Part shown: one piece after another, positions 18,933-27,366 of the stretch | Layout: each line of letters opens with the position of its first letter | How positions within the stretch are numbered: position 1 is the first letter of the stretch | Assembly: GCF_000376945.1 (NCBI RefSeq) | Contig: NZ_AQXU01000025.1 | Location: 434,001-498,000, forward strand | Length of the DNA: 64,000 bases | Reading direction: 5' to 3' | Origin: Leeia oryzae DSM 17879 | GTDB lineage: Bacteria > Pseudomonadota > Gammaproteobacteria > Burkholderiales > Leeiaceae | The notes under the pieces: generated by a model | Told to the model about the DNA's origin: nothing | The model's database searches: none | Seen by the model: the letters and a program-made list of their open reading frames with translations, nothing else | Position numbers and translations under genes: made by a program

Positions 18933-19272
18933 GTGGATATCGCTTCGCTCCATCCACCCTGTGCAAGTGCCTTAGGCAGCCGAATTGTCACAATACCCGT
19001 GAAGATGACGATATTTTCCTGAGGGCTCTTGTCCTCGAATCCACAGCCCTCGTGCGGTTCTGATGCCAAACCAATGGTGGCATAGAAGGATTGGCGGATA
19101 TCGCGTTGCTCCATCCGCCCTACGTTTTGTCGTGATGTCCAAGTGAGCATCAAGCGTTGCGAAATATCCCGTTTATGCGGGATGAAGATCCATCCGACGG
19201 GATAGCGATGCTCATGCTTATCGCTATCCCTCATATCGCATGCAGGGTGGATGGAGCGTAGCGATATCCACC
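18933..19272. repeat. Cluster of REP-like palindromic repeats
   Basis: Three copies of an about 28-nt imperfect palindrome of the form GTGGATATCGC...GCTCCATCCACC occur at 18933-18960, 19093-19123 (GGCGGATATCGCG variant, with compensatory changes in both arms) and, inverted, 19244-19272. A separate hairpin with 11-bp arms (GGGATAGCGAT) is at 19199-19230. The copies lie between convergent genes and have no protein-coding support. They look like mobile REP-type elements; the paired changes suggest selection for the fold. Confidence 0.7.
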
Positions 19273-19297
19273 AGGCAACATTTCCCTGACCTGAGCC

Positions 19298-19978
19298 TCA
19301 ACCACCCGTCATCGGGATCAGGCTGCCAGTCTGGAATGCGGCGTCGCCAGCCATCAGGGACAGCATGGCATGCGCCAGTGTTTCCGGTTTTACCCAGCTG
19401 TTGAAGTCTGCGTTCGGCATGTCACGCCGGTTAGCCGGGGTGTCAATGATGGTGGGTAACAGGGCATTCACGGTGATGCCGTCGGCCTTTACCTCTTCGG
19501 CCAGCGCTTCTGTCAGCCGCGCAAGGGCCGACTTGGCAGCGGTATAGGCACTCATGCCCGGTTGGCCGCTGGTGGCCGATTTGGCACCCATGAACACGAT
19601 ACGTCCACGTTTTTGTTGCTGGAAATACGGTAGCACGGCACGGGATGTCACGACGGACGTTAGTACATTGCTGCGGAACATCTTGTCCCACAACGCGGCA
19701 TCACTGTCGCCAAAGCGGGCATAGGCAAACGCGCCAGCCACATTCACCAGCGCATCAATACTGCCAAACTGCTGATGCACCTGCGCCAGCACCTGTTTGA
19801 CCGCATCTTCGTCGCACAAGTCGACATCCAGGGCCAGGCAGGTGCTGCTGGATACGGCATCCGCCGGACGATGGCCCAGTAACGCCACTGCATAACCGTT
19901 GGCCTGGGCGACTTGGGCGACGACTTGCCCCAGTGCGCCGTAACCGCCAGCCAGAATCAGGGTTGCTTGCTTTTCCAT
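19298..19978 (-). CDS. SDR-family dihydropteridine reductase homologue
   Basis: A 226-aa short-chain dehydrogenase with nucleotide motif GGYGALG (residues 11-17) and catalytic YxxxK as Tyr145/Lys149. Several blocks resemble the animal quinonoid dihydropteridine reductase QDPR: GGxGALG, MGAKSATSGQPGMSAY, LPTIIDTPANRRDMPNADF and SGSLI-like TGSLIPM. It follows phhA and phhB by 4 nt, where a recycling enzyme for the pterin cofactor would be needed. The assignment as a tetrahydropterin-regenerating reductase is by motif recall plus context; a generic SDR is the alternative. Confidence 0.75.
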   Translation of the reverse strand: MEKQATLILAGGYGALGQVVAQVAQANGYAVALLGHRPADAVSSSTCLALDVDLCDEDAVKQVLAQVHQQFGSIDALVNVAGAFAYARFGDSDAALWDKMFRSNVLTSVVTSRAVLPYFQQQKRGRIVFMGAKSATSGQPGMSAYTAAKSALARLTEALAEEVKADGITVNALLPTIIDTPANRRDMPNADFNSWVKPETLAHAMLSLMAGDAAFQTGSLIPMTGG

Positions 19979-19982
19979 CGTG

Positions 19983-20291
19983 TCAGACTCCCATTGTGCC
20001 GGCCAGTTGGTCCATATAACGTGCGAGATCGATGTCCAGCTGGGTTAGTCCACCGGCATCGTGGGTATTCAGGGTCACCTCGACGCGGTTATAGACGTTA
20101 AACCATTCCGGATGATGATCCAGATGATGGGCCTGCATGGCCGCTTGGGTCATGAAGCCGAACGCCTGGCTGAAATCCTTGAAGACAAATTTGCGCTGAA
20201 TGGCCGTAGGTTTTTCAGCATCGTTGACCTGCCAGTGCGGCAAGCCGACTAGCGCCGCCTGCAAGGCATCTGTTGCGAGTAATGTTCTCAT
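19983..20291 (-). CDS. phhB: Pterin-4a-carbinolamine dehydratase
   Basis: A 102-aa single-domain protein that dehydrates the 4a-hydroxy-tetrahydropterin released by phenylalanine hydroxylase. The conserved HHLDHHPEWFNVYNRVEV block carries the active-site histidines, and LTQLDIDLARYMD closes the fold. It lies 14 nt after phhA and 4 nt before the reductase homologue. Confidence 0.95.
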   Translation of the reverse strand: MRTLLATDALQAALVGLPHWQVNDAEKPTAIQRKFVFKDFSQAFGFMTQAAMQAHHLDHHPEWFNVYNRVEVTLNTHDAGGLTQLDIDLARYMDQLAGTMGV

Positions 20292-20305
20292 GGTTCGAAT
20301 ATCCT

Positions 20306-21202
20306 TTATACGTCGTCCGATGCTGACCAGCCTTCACGATTACCGGCATGAATGACGGTATCCGTACTGACAATGTCACCGGCCCCGATCGGCGTCAGAT
20401 CACGAATGGCATTGTAATACTGGCTGAGCCGCTCCAGGTCCTGGGTAGCGGCAAACAGTGTTTCAAAACTGTCGATGACAAAATAGGTTTTCTGGAAGGT
20501 ATCGATCCGGTAGCGGGTTTGCAGAATGCGCTGCATGTCAAAAGCGATGCGGTTCGGGCTGTCGCTTTCCAGACTGTAGATGGATTCTGTGCGGCTGGAC
20601 ATGATGCCGGCCCCGTAGATGCGGGTGCCGTCCGGGGTGGCGATCAGGCCAAACTCCACCGTGTACCAGTAAAGACGGGCCAGCATGTGAAGTGCATTCT
20701 GGCTTTTGGCCGCCAGGCCTGCCACGCCGTAGGCCTGGATATAATCGGCAAAAATCGGGTTGGCCAGCAACGGTACATGGCCAAACAGATCATGAAATAC
20801 ATCCGGCTCTTGCAGGTAATCGATCTGGTTAGCTTCCCGCAGCCACCAGGTCACTGGGAAGCGACGATTGGCCAGATGCTCGAAAAACACGTCATCCGGA
20901 ATCAGCCCGTGCACGGCCACAATCTGCCAGCCGGTAGCGGCTCCAAGGGCTTGGTTCAGCTCATCAAATACCGGCACGCGATGGGGTTCGATCGGCAGGC
21001 GGGTCAGGCCTTCCATGAACTCGTTGCAAGCGCGCCCCTGGAGCACCTCCATCTGGCGAGCATACAGCTGGGACCATACCTGATGGTCTTCATCGGTGTA
21101 ACGATCTAGCGGCTGAGGCAAGGTAAAGTCTGCCGCCAGCACCAGGCCCTGATTCTTACGGACGGTAATGTCAGGGGCTTGAAACTCTGTCATGTCGTTC
21201 AT
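20306..21202 (-). CDS. phhA: Phenylalanine-4-hydroxylase
   Basis: A 298-aa iron- and tetrahydropterin-dependent enzyme converting phenylalanine to tyrosine. Iron ligands are visible as the two His in FHDLFGHVPLL and the Glu in YWYTVEFGLI. PDVFHDLFGH and SSRTESIYSLES are family blocks; it is the short bacterial form with no regulatory ACT domain. A CAGGAGAC Shine-Dalgarno precedes the ATG. Tyrosine made here can feed the degradation genes at 35593-39242. Confidence 0.96.
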   Translation of the reverse strand: MNDMTEFQAPDITVRKNQGLVLAADFTLPQPLDRYTDEDHQVWSQLYARQMEVLQGRACNEFMEGLTRLPIEPHRVPVFDELNQALGAATGWQIVAVHGLIPDDVFFEHLANRRFPVTWWLREANQIDYLQEPDVFHDLFGHVPLLANPIFADYIQAYGVAGLAAKSQNALHMLARLYWYTVEFGLIATPDGTRIYGAGIMSSRTESIYSLESDSPNRIAFDMQRILQTRYRIDTFQKTYFVIDSFETLFAATQDLERLSQYYNAIRDLTPIGAGDIVSTDTVIHAGNREGWSASDDV

Positions 21203-21324
21203 GTGTGTCTCCTGTTTTTGAAGGTGCGTCTGTTTTTTTACTGGCTACCTTCATTACAGTTTACGGAAACCCCACTGATTTTTTGCCGCATATTTGCGCC
21301 AATTTCTTGACCAATCACAAATTT

Positions 21325-21352
21325 AATGCACGCAAATCATAAATCATGCATT
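21325..21352. promoter_or_regulatory. Candidate Lrp-type operator between phhA and its divergent regulator
   Basis: An AT-rich inverted repeat, AATGCA (21325-21330) and TGCATT (21347-21352), lies 46 nt upstream of the Lrp-type gene. Lrp/AsnC proteins bind such AT-rich dyads. It is suggestive only. Confidence 0.4.
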
Positions 21353-21397
21353 ATTCCCGCAAGCCATTTGTCGGACCCGATTTTGCGGAGTATCAGC

Positions 21398-21865
21398 ATG
21401 CAACTTGACCGTTTTGATTACCAGATTCTGCAGGCCCTGCAAAAAGATGCCCGCATGCCGCACCAGAAACTCTCCCAGATCATCCCGCTGTCTTCTTCGC
21501 AGATTGGCCGGCGCATCCAGCAACTGGAAGAAGCCGGTGTGATTTCTGCCTACCGGGCCGAGCTGCAACCCGAAGCCATGGGGCTTGGGGTACTGGCGTT
21601 CATGAATGTCTGTCTGGAGCGTCATGGCGAAAAAGCCATCAAGGACTTTATTCAGGGCATCGATGCCATTCCGGAGATACTGGAAGCCCATGCCGTGACC
21701 GGAGATGCCGACTACGCCTTGCGCGTGGTCGCGGCAGATTTGCCATCACTCTCGCGTTTTGTCATGCACAAACTCCTTGCCATGGATTGTGTCCGCAGCG
21801 TGAAATCCAGCGTAGCACTTGAACAGGTCAAGCGCTTTAGCGGTCTGCCTAACCCCGCCCACTGA
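21398..21865 (+). CDS. Lrp/AsnC-family transcriptional regulator
   Basis: A 155-aa protein with an N-terminal winged helix (DRFDYQILQALQKDARMPHQKLSQII, SSSQIGRRIQQLEEAGVI) and a C-terminal ligand-binding RAM domain (residues about 65-145, with HAVTGDADYALRV). The ATG at 21398 is preferred over 21326 because the HTH domain starts there and GGAG precedes it. It is divergent from phhA, so it is a candidate amino-acid-responsive regulator of the phh operon, in place of the sigma54-dependent PhhR known in Pseudomonas. Confidence 0.9.
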   Translation: MQLDRFDYQILQALQKDARMPHQKLSQIIPLSSSQIGRRIQQLEEAGVISAYRAELQPEAMGLGVLAFMNVCLERHGEKAIKDFIQGIDAIPEILEAHAVTGDADYALRVVAADLPSLSRFVMHKLLAMDCVRSVKSSVALEQVKRFSGLPNPAH

Positions 21866-21953
21866 CAAGCGGGGAGACAGGCAAGCGTTCCATATACATA
21901 GTATAGACCCAATCCTGAACGATGTTCAGCCCTGCCTGCAAGGCCGTTTTCCC

Positions 21954-23285
21954 TTAAACCGGGTACCAGTCGATGGCGTGCCGGACGCTGGCAAGTGCCT
22001 GTGCCAGCGAGTTCATGTCCAGCGAACCCAGCGCCACCCGTAGCGCATGTTGCGGATTGCCATGCGCGCAGAATGGCGCCGCTGTGGACACCAGCACACC
22101 CTGCCTGGCCAGATCGGCCGCGAGTACATCCGCCCGGACTTCTTCTGGCAGGCGAATCCAGACAAAATAAGACGCCGGATGCGTCTGGATATCCAGTCCG
22201 CTGAATACTTGCGCGGCGAGCGCTTGTCGCTGGCGGGCATCCTCCCGCTTCTTGTGCTCCCACGCCTCGACCACCCCCATGTCCAGCCAGCGGCAGGCCA
22301 GCGCACTGACAATGCTAGAGGTACTCCAGGTGGTCACGCTGATGGTGTGCTCCATGATGGCGGTCCACTGCGGCGGCACGGCCAGAAAGCCAAATCGCAA
22401 ACCGGAAGCGACGCTCTTGGAGAGCGCAGAGACATACACCGTACGCTCCGGTGCGAAATGCCAGAGCGGCGGCGGCGCGGGTTCGGCCAGAAACGCATAG
22501 GCCCCGTCCTCCAGCAAGATCAGGTCAAACCTTCTGGCCAGCTGGGCCAGCGCCTCGCGCTGATGGGCAGGCATCACCACCCCCAGCGGATTATGCAGCG
22601 TGGGCATCGTGTACACGGCCTTAACCTTGCGTTGTCGGCACACCTCTGCCAGCACATCCAGATCGGTACCGTGATCCCCCACCGGAATGGCCACCACTTC
22701 CAGCGAATAATGCCGGGCCAGGTTCAGCAAACCGGGATACGTGAGGGCATCCACGGCAATCACGTCGCCGGGTTTGAACAAGGCCCCCATGGTAATCGAC
22801 AAACCATGCTGTGCGCCGTTGAGCAAAAAAACCTGTGCGCCGCTCACCTGCACCCCTCGCGACAGCAAATGGCGCGCCACGGTTTCCCGCTCGTGCAGGC
22901 GTCCGCCATGCGGTTGAGAATGCATCAGCGCATCCAGATCCCCCACGGCAGCCACCCCCCTTAGCCCTTCTCGCAGCAGCTCGTCCTGCCCGGGCAGTGA
23001 GGGGTAATTAAACGTCAGGTCCACAATCTCAGTGGCTCGCTGCTGATCTACCCAGGACACCCGCGGCACCGTCTGGTCCCGCACAAAGGTCCCCCGACCG
23101 GTTTCACCCACCACCAGCCCCAGGTTCTCCAGTTCGCGATACACCTTGGCCGCGGTGGCCAGTGCCAGCCCGTGCTGTTTCATCAACTGACGTACCGGTG
23201 GCAACTGGTCGCCCGGTTTCAGGCGGCCATCGCGGATGGACTGTACCAGCTGGTCTAGGAGGATTCGGGATCTGGGTTGGGCCAT
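21954..23285 (-). CDS. MocR-type regulator (GntR HTH fused to aminotransferase domain)
   Basis: A 443-aa protein. Residues about 1-70 are a GntR winged helix (IRDGRLKPGDQLPPVRQLM, FVRDQT); residues about 85-440 are a class-I aminotransferase fold with NGAQHGLSITM, MPTLHNPLGVVM and VSALSKSVASGLRFGF, where the Lys binds PLP. MocR proteins sense PLP or an amino acid and control neighbouring genes. It is divergent from two LysE-family exporters and a DJ-1-like gene, which are its likely targets. Confidence 0.93.
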   Translation of the reverse strand: MAQPRSRILLDQLVQSIRDGRLKPGDQLPPVRQLMKQHGLALATAAKVYRELENLGLVVGETGRGTFVRDQTVPRVSWVDQQRATEIVDLTFNYPSLPGQDELLREGLRGVAAVGDLDALMHSQPHGGRLHERETVARHLLSRGVQVSGAQVFLLNGAQHGLSITMGALFKPGDVIAVDALTYPGLLNLARHYSLEVVAIPVGDHGTDLDVLAEVCRQRKVKAVYTMPTLHNPLGVVMPAHQREALAQLARRFDLILLEDGAYAFLAEPAPPPLWHFAPERTVYVSALSKSVASGLRFGFLAVPPQWTAIMEHTISVTTWSTSSIVSALACRWLDMGVVEAWEHKKREDARQRQALAAQVFSGLDIQTHPASYFVWIRLPEEVRADVLAADLARQGVLVSTAAPFCAHGNPQHALRVALGSLDMNSLAQALASVRHAIDWYPV

Positions 23286-23287
23286 GG

Positions 23288-23322
23288 ATTGTATCTATAA
23301 CAATTTTTTGATTGTATCAATC
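23288..23322. promoter_or_regulatory. Candidate MocR operator: direct repeats plus dyad
   Basis: ATTGTATC occurs twice as a direct repeat at 23288-23295 and 23311-23318, 23 nt apart (about two helical turns). The second copy is embedded in the dyad GATTG-TAT-CAATC (23310-23322). It is right upstream of the MocR gene, in the divergent promoter region. Direct repeats of this spacing are known for MocR regulators. Confidence 0.5.
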
Positions 23323-23414
23323 ATAGTCTTTAGCATCGGACTTGTGAAGTGAGGCAAGCCCAGGTGGCTACGCCGCTTTATCTGATCCGGTTCCACTACC
23401 AAGAAAGAATGATC

Positions 23415-24005
23415 ATGCTGACGCCGTCTCTGCTGGCCTTTGCCCTATTTGCCTTTGTGACCTCCATCACCCCGGGTCCGAACAACCTGATGCTGCTCAC
23501 GTCAGGTTTGCGGTTCGGGTTTCGCAAAAGCTTGCCGCACATGCTGGGGATCAGCATCGGTTTCTTTGCCATGGTGGTGATTCTGGGTACCGGAGCGTCG
23601 GTCATTTTTGAGCGCTTTCCGCGCCTGATGCAATGGATGCATGGCCTGAGCCTGGTTTATTTTGCCTGGCTGGCCTGGGGGTTACTAACGGCGCCACCTG
23701 CTGACGCGCCCGCAGAAACCACTGCACAGCATCGCCCGCTTGGCTTCTGGGGCGCAGCCGCGTTCCAGTGGGTCAACCCCAAAGCCTGGCTGATGGCACT
23801 GGGCGCCATCAGCGCCTATATCCCGGGCAGCAACCTGCTGGCGCTGACCGTGTTTGCCGGTATCTTTGCCCTGATCAACTTTCCCAGCATCGCCGTCTGG
23901 GTACTGGCTGGCACCCGCCTGCAAACGTTGCTGACCCGACCGCGGCATCATCGCTGTTTCAATGGGGCGATGGTACTGCTGCTGGTGATTTCTGTCGTGT
24001 ACTGA
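23415..24005 (+). CDS. LysE/RhtB-family amino-acid exporter
   Basis: A 196-aa inner-membrane protein with about six hydrophobic segments and the family motif SITPGPNNLMLLTSG in the first. NPKAWLMALGAIS is the usual second motif. The ATG at 23415 is placed 7 nt after a GAAAG Shine-Dalgarno; ATG 23409 is possible. Substrate is unknown, likely an amino acid or derivative. It is followed 15 nt later by a second exporter of the family. Confidence 0.85.
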   Translation: MLTPSLLAFALFAFVTSITPGPNNLMLLTSGLRFGFRKSLPHMLGISIGFFAMVVILGTGASVIFERFPRLMQWMHGLSLVYFAWLAWGLLTAPPADAPAETTAQHRPLGFWGAAAFQWVNPKAWLMALGAISAYIPGSNLLALTVFAGIFALINFPSIAVWVLAGTRLQTLLTRPRHHRCFNGAMVLLLVISVVY

Positions 24006-24020
24006 CTTCGGGAGCAAACC

Positions 24021-24638
24021 ATGGATGCACATACCCTGTGGCTGTTTACCCTGTCTGTCAGCCTGTTATTGCTGTCACCCGGTCCCAACATGATGTTTGT
24101 GCTTGCACACGGCATGGCATTCGGGGCTAGCGGCAGCCTGGCCGCGGCAGGCGGCATAGCGCTGGCCGACATCGTGCTAAGCCTGCTCACCGCCGCCGGC
24201 ATCAGCAGCGTAGTCGCCACCTGGCCAACCGCCCTGCTACTGATGAAAGCAACGGGTGCCATCTATCTGTTGTATCTGGCATGGCAGGTCTACCAGCGCC
24301 CTGCGCGGACGACTGAAACAGGCGTGGCTGAATCCGGTTTGCACAAGGTCTGCCTGCATGCCATGCTGAACAGTCTGCTCAACCCGAAAGCGTTACTGTT
24401 TTTCATGGTATTCCTGCCACAATTCGTCCAGCCGGATGCCGGCCCGGTCTGGCGCCAGCTGTTACTGCTGGGCGGGTTATTGACGCTGCTGGCTTTCGTG
24501 TTTCATGCCTTGCTCGGGTTGGCAGGGCAACCCGTTCGCCGCTGGCTGCAACGGTTTCCGCGGGCGGCCAATACCCAGCGCTACCTGTTAATGACCGTCC
24601 TGCTCGGTCTGGCGGGCCGGCTGGTTTTCAGTTCCTGA
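24021..24638 (+). CDS. LysE/RhtB-family amino-acid exporter
   Basis: A 205-aa membrane protein with LLLLSPGPNMMFVLAHGM (SPGP motif), ATGAIYLLYLAWQ and NSLLNPKALLFFMVFLPQF, all typical of RhtB-like exporters. It is divergent enough from its upstream neighbour to export something different. It belongs to the same plus-strand operon as the DJ-1-like gene. Confidence 0.88.
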   Translation: MDAHTLWLFTLSVSLLLLSPGPNMMFVLAHGMAFGASGSLAAAGGIALADIVLSLLTAAGISSVVATWPTALLLMKATGAIYLLYLAWQVYQRPARTTETGVAESGLHKVCLHAMLNSLLNPKALLFFMVFLPQFVQPDAGPVWRQLLLLGGLLTLLAFVFHALLGLAGQPVRRWLQRFPRAANTQRYLLMTVLLGLAGRLVFSS

Positions 24639-24667
24639 TCACGTTTCATCATCGAAAGACACACATC

Positions 24668-25273
24668 ATGCATATTGCCATTCTGACCTTTGACGGCTTT
24701 AACGAACTCGACTCGCTGGTGGCCTACGGTATGCTTAGCCGGCTGTCCTTGCTGGGAGATACTGACTGGCAGGTAAGCATTGCCAGCCCGACACCACAGG
24801 TCACGTCGATGAACGGATTGACCCTGAATGCCCATATCGACCTGACCACCGCCAGCACAGCGGATGCCGTACTGATTGGCAGCGGCATGAAAACACGCGA
24901 AGTAGCTAACAACGCAGACATCATGCAACAAATTCGGCTAGACCCGTCACGCCAGCTAATAGCAGCGCAATGCTCAGGCACGTTCCTGCTGGCAAGACTG
25001 GGGCTGATCGGCCAGATGCCTGCCTGCACGGACTCCACCAGCAAGCCATGGGTGCAAGCCGCCGGGGTCAGCATCCTTAACCAGCCCTTCTTTACCAGTG
25101 GCAATCTGGCCACAGCAGGTGGATGCCTGTCATCCCAATATCTGGTGGCGTGGCTACTGACCCGGCTGAAAGACCGCGAAACGGCCAGAGAGGTGCTGCA
25201 TTACTTTGCGCCGGTAGGCGAGAAAGACGAGTACGTCAGCAGGGCGCTGGCGCATGTCGAGGCTTATCTGTAA
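24668..25273 (+). CDS. DJ-1/PfpI-family protein
   Basis: A 201-aa glutamine-amidotransferase-like protein. The nucleophile elbow is AAQCSGTFLLARLG, with Cys in the strand-turn-helix position, after an FDGFNELDSLVAYG opening (conserved acidic residue). LATAGGCLSSQYLVAWLL follows. It lacks an AraC-type DNA-binding domain. Family members are isonitrile hydratases, glyoxalases or chaperones; which applies here is not clear. Confidence 0.85.
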   Translation: MHIAILTFDGFNELDSLVAYGMLSRLSLLGDTDWQVSIASPTPQVTSMNGLTLNAHIDLTTASTADAVLIGSGMKTREVANNADIMQQIRLDPSRQLIAAQCSGTFLLARLGLIGQMPACTDSTSKPWVQAAGVSILNQPFFTSGNLATAGGCLSSQYLVAWLLTRLKDRETAREVLHYFAPVGEKDEYVSRALAHVEAYL

Positions 25274-25301
25274 CGGTTGGTTTTGACCAGGGTTTAGACG
25301 T

Positions 25302-25336
25302 AAAAAAACCGTGCGACCGGGTAAGAAGTCGCACGG
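25302..25336 (-). terminator. Intrinsic terminator of the opp operon
   Basis: 9-bp arms CCGTGCGAC / GTCGCACGG (25309-25317, 25328-25336) followed on the minus strand by seven U residues (25302-25308). It is 23 nt after the oppF stop codon. Confidence 0.88.
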
Positions 25337-25359
25337 CAAGTCTCAGAGAGAGGGGTACA

Positions 25360-26346
25360 TCAACTAAACAGGCAAGATGACTGTGTATCTTCGGTCACGA
25401 CTTTCAGGTCCGGCAGTTTTTCGGCACAGACGCTGGCAGCCTGCGGGCAACGGGTCCGGAACACGCAGCCGGATGGCGGATTGATCGGTGACGGCAAGTC
25501 CCCTTGCAATAGCTGGATCACCTTGTGTTTTTCCAGTTGCGGGTCCGGAATCGGAATCGCTGACAACAAGGCACGGGTGTAAGGGTGCGATGGCTTGTCA
25601 TAGAGCGCATGCTTCTCGGCCAGCTCCATCTCCTTGCCCAGATACATCACCAGAATCCGGTCACTGATGTGCTTGACCACCGCCAGATCGTGGGCGATGA
25701 AGATCAGCGCCAGTCCCTTGCGTTTCTGCAGGTCTTTCAGCAAGTTCACGATCTGCGCCTGGATCGACACATCCAGCGCAGACACCGGCTCGTCACAGAT
25801 GATCAGCTTCGGTTCCAGAATCAGTGCACGGGCAATGCCGATACGCTGACACTGGCCACCGGAGAACTCGTGCGGATAGCGGTTGATCTGCTGCTCGGTC
25901 AGGCCGACTTCTTTCATCACCGCCCGGACTTTTTCCATCACCTGCGTCATGGACAGTTCCGGATAATGCACGCGTAGCGGCTCGGCGATGATCTGGCCAA
26001 TGGTCATGCGCGGGTTCAGCGATGCCAGCGGGTCCTGGAAGATCATTTGCATGTCTTTGCGGGCATGCTGCCAGGCAACGGCATCCTTGCTGTCCATGCG
26101 TTGTCCCAGCCAGACCACTTCGCCTTCGGTTGGATGGATCAGGTTAAGTACGCCGCGCGCCAGGGTAGATTTGCCGCAGCCGGACTCGCCCACCACGCCC
26201 AGTGTTTCGCCAGCGCGCAGGTCAAACGATACGCCGTCCACGGCTTTCAGGGTTTTGGCAGGCGTCCATGGCCAGCCTTTGGCATCCTTGACCTTGAAAT
26301 GAACCTTGAGCGACTTGACCGACAAAATGATATTGGAATCAGGCAT
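25360..26346 (-). CDS. oppF: Oligopeptide ABC transporter ATPase OppF
   Basis: A 328-aa ATPase with Walker A GESGCGKST, signature FSGGQCQRIGIARAL, Walker B LIICDEPVSALD, and the C-terminal oligopeptide-transporter extension (GCVFRTRCPQAASVC) with iron-sulphur-like cysteines. The ATG overlaps the oppD end by 8 nt and has a GGGAGG Shine-Dalgarno. Confidence 0.94.
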   Translation of the reverse strand: MPDSNIILSVKSLKVHFKVKDAKGWPWTPAKTLKAVDGVSFDLRAGETLGVVGESGCGKSTLARGVLNLIHPTEGEVVWLGQRMDSKDAVAWQHARKDMQMIFQDPLASLNPRMTIGQIIAEPLRVHYPELSMTQVMEKVRAVMKEVGLTEQQINRYPHEFSGGQCQRIGIARALILEPKLIICDEPVSALDVSIQAQIVNLLKDLQKRKGLALIFIAHDLAVVKHISDRILVMYLGKEMELAEKHALYDKPSHPYTRALLSAIPIPDPQLEKHKVIQLLQGDLPSPINPPSGCVFRTRCPQAASVCAEKLPDLKVVTEDTQSSCLFS

Positions 26347-27355
26347 GTTGCACCTCCCCTGCCACGTTTACCTGGATGTCTGCAATGGCCTTATGGCAGG
26401 CGCGCCAGCGGCCTTCGCCGCCCGGAATTTCCACCAGGGGTGGCAAGTCCGATGCACAATGGGGCATGACATGCGTACAACGCTCGGAAAACGGACATCC
26501 TTTGGGCAGGTTGTTCATATTGGGCGGGTTGCCCGGAATGCTGACTAGCTCTGCGGCGTCAGAATCCAGACGCGGCAGAGCACCCAGCAAACCGATGGTG
26601 TACGGATGGGTCGGACGGTAGAACAGGTCGTCCGACTTGGCATACTCCATCATGCGGCCGCCATACATGACCATCACCTTGTCACAGATGCCGGCCACCA
26701 CACCAAGGTCATGGGTAATCATGATGATGGCGGTGCCAAAATCCCGCTGCAAATCACGCAACAGGGCCAAAATCTGCGCCTGAACGGTCACGTCTAGCGC
26801 GGTGGTTGGTTCGTCCGCCACCAGCACTTCCGGTTCGCACAGCAGCGCCATGGCAATCATCACCCGCTGGCGCATCCCGCCAGAAAACTCGTGCGGATAC
26901 ATGGAGATACGACGTGCCGCTTCCGGAATCTTCACCGCTTCCAGCAGCTCGATGGCGCGCATTTTGGCGGCCTTGCGGGTCATGTTCTTGTGCAGTTCCA
27001 GCACTTCCGTCATCTGGCGTTCCACCGTCAGATACGGGTTCAGCGAGGTCATCGGGTCCTGGAAAATCATCGACACCCGGTCACCGCGGATCTTGTTGAT
27101 CTCGTGGGTCGACATGTTCAGCAGGTTCTGGCCCTTGTACAGCACTTCGCCCGTCGCAGTGCCGTTTTTGGCCAGCAAACCCATCATGGCCAGCACGGTC
27201 TGGGACTTGCCAGAACCGGATTCGCCCACGATACCCAAGGTCTCGCCGCGTCCCAGTTCAAAGTTGAGTCCGTTGACGGCGTACACCAGCCCATCGTTGG
27301 TTTTAAACTGCACGCCAAGCTGATTCACCTGCAGCAAAGGTTGATTCGTACTCAT
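26339..27355 (-). CDS. oppD: Oligopeptide ABC transporter ATPase OppD
   Basis: A 338-aa ATPase paired with OppF. Walker A GESGSGKSQ, signature FSGGMRQRVMIAMAL, Walker B VLVADEPTTALD; C-terminal KGCPFSERCTHVMPHC extension. The ATG at 27355 follows GGAG by 6 nt; an ATG at 27367, overlapping the oppC stop codon, would add four residues. Confidence 0.94.
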   Translation of the reverse strand: MSTNQPLLQVNQLGVQFKTNDGLVYAVNGLNFELGRGETLGIVGESGSGKSQTVLAMMGLLAKNGTATGEVLYKGQNLLNMSTHEINKIRGDRVSMIFQDPMTSLNPYLTVERQMTEVLELHKNMTRKAAKMRAIELLEAVKIPEAARRISMYPHEFSGGMRQRVMIAMALLCEPEVLVADEPTTALDVTVQAQILALLRDLQRDFGTAIIMITHDLGVVAGICDKVMVMYGGRMMEYAKSDDLFYRPTHPYTIGLLGALPRLDSDAAELVSIPGNPPNMNNLPKGCPFSERCTHVMPHCASDLPPLVEIPGGEGRWRACHKAIADIQVNVAGEVQHA

Positions 27356-27366
27356 TGCAGGCTCCA

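Noticed and set aside
18911-19234. 107-aa minus-strand ORF across the palindromic repeats
   Set aside because: Its codons fall on the repeats, it has no Shine-Dalgarno and overlaps the xerC end, and the reading frame looks like a translation of the repeat itself.
21203-21300. Possible sigma54 promoter of phhA (GG then GC)
   Set aside because: The spacing between the GG and GC is one nt short of the required ten, so it does not fit the -24/-12 consensus.
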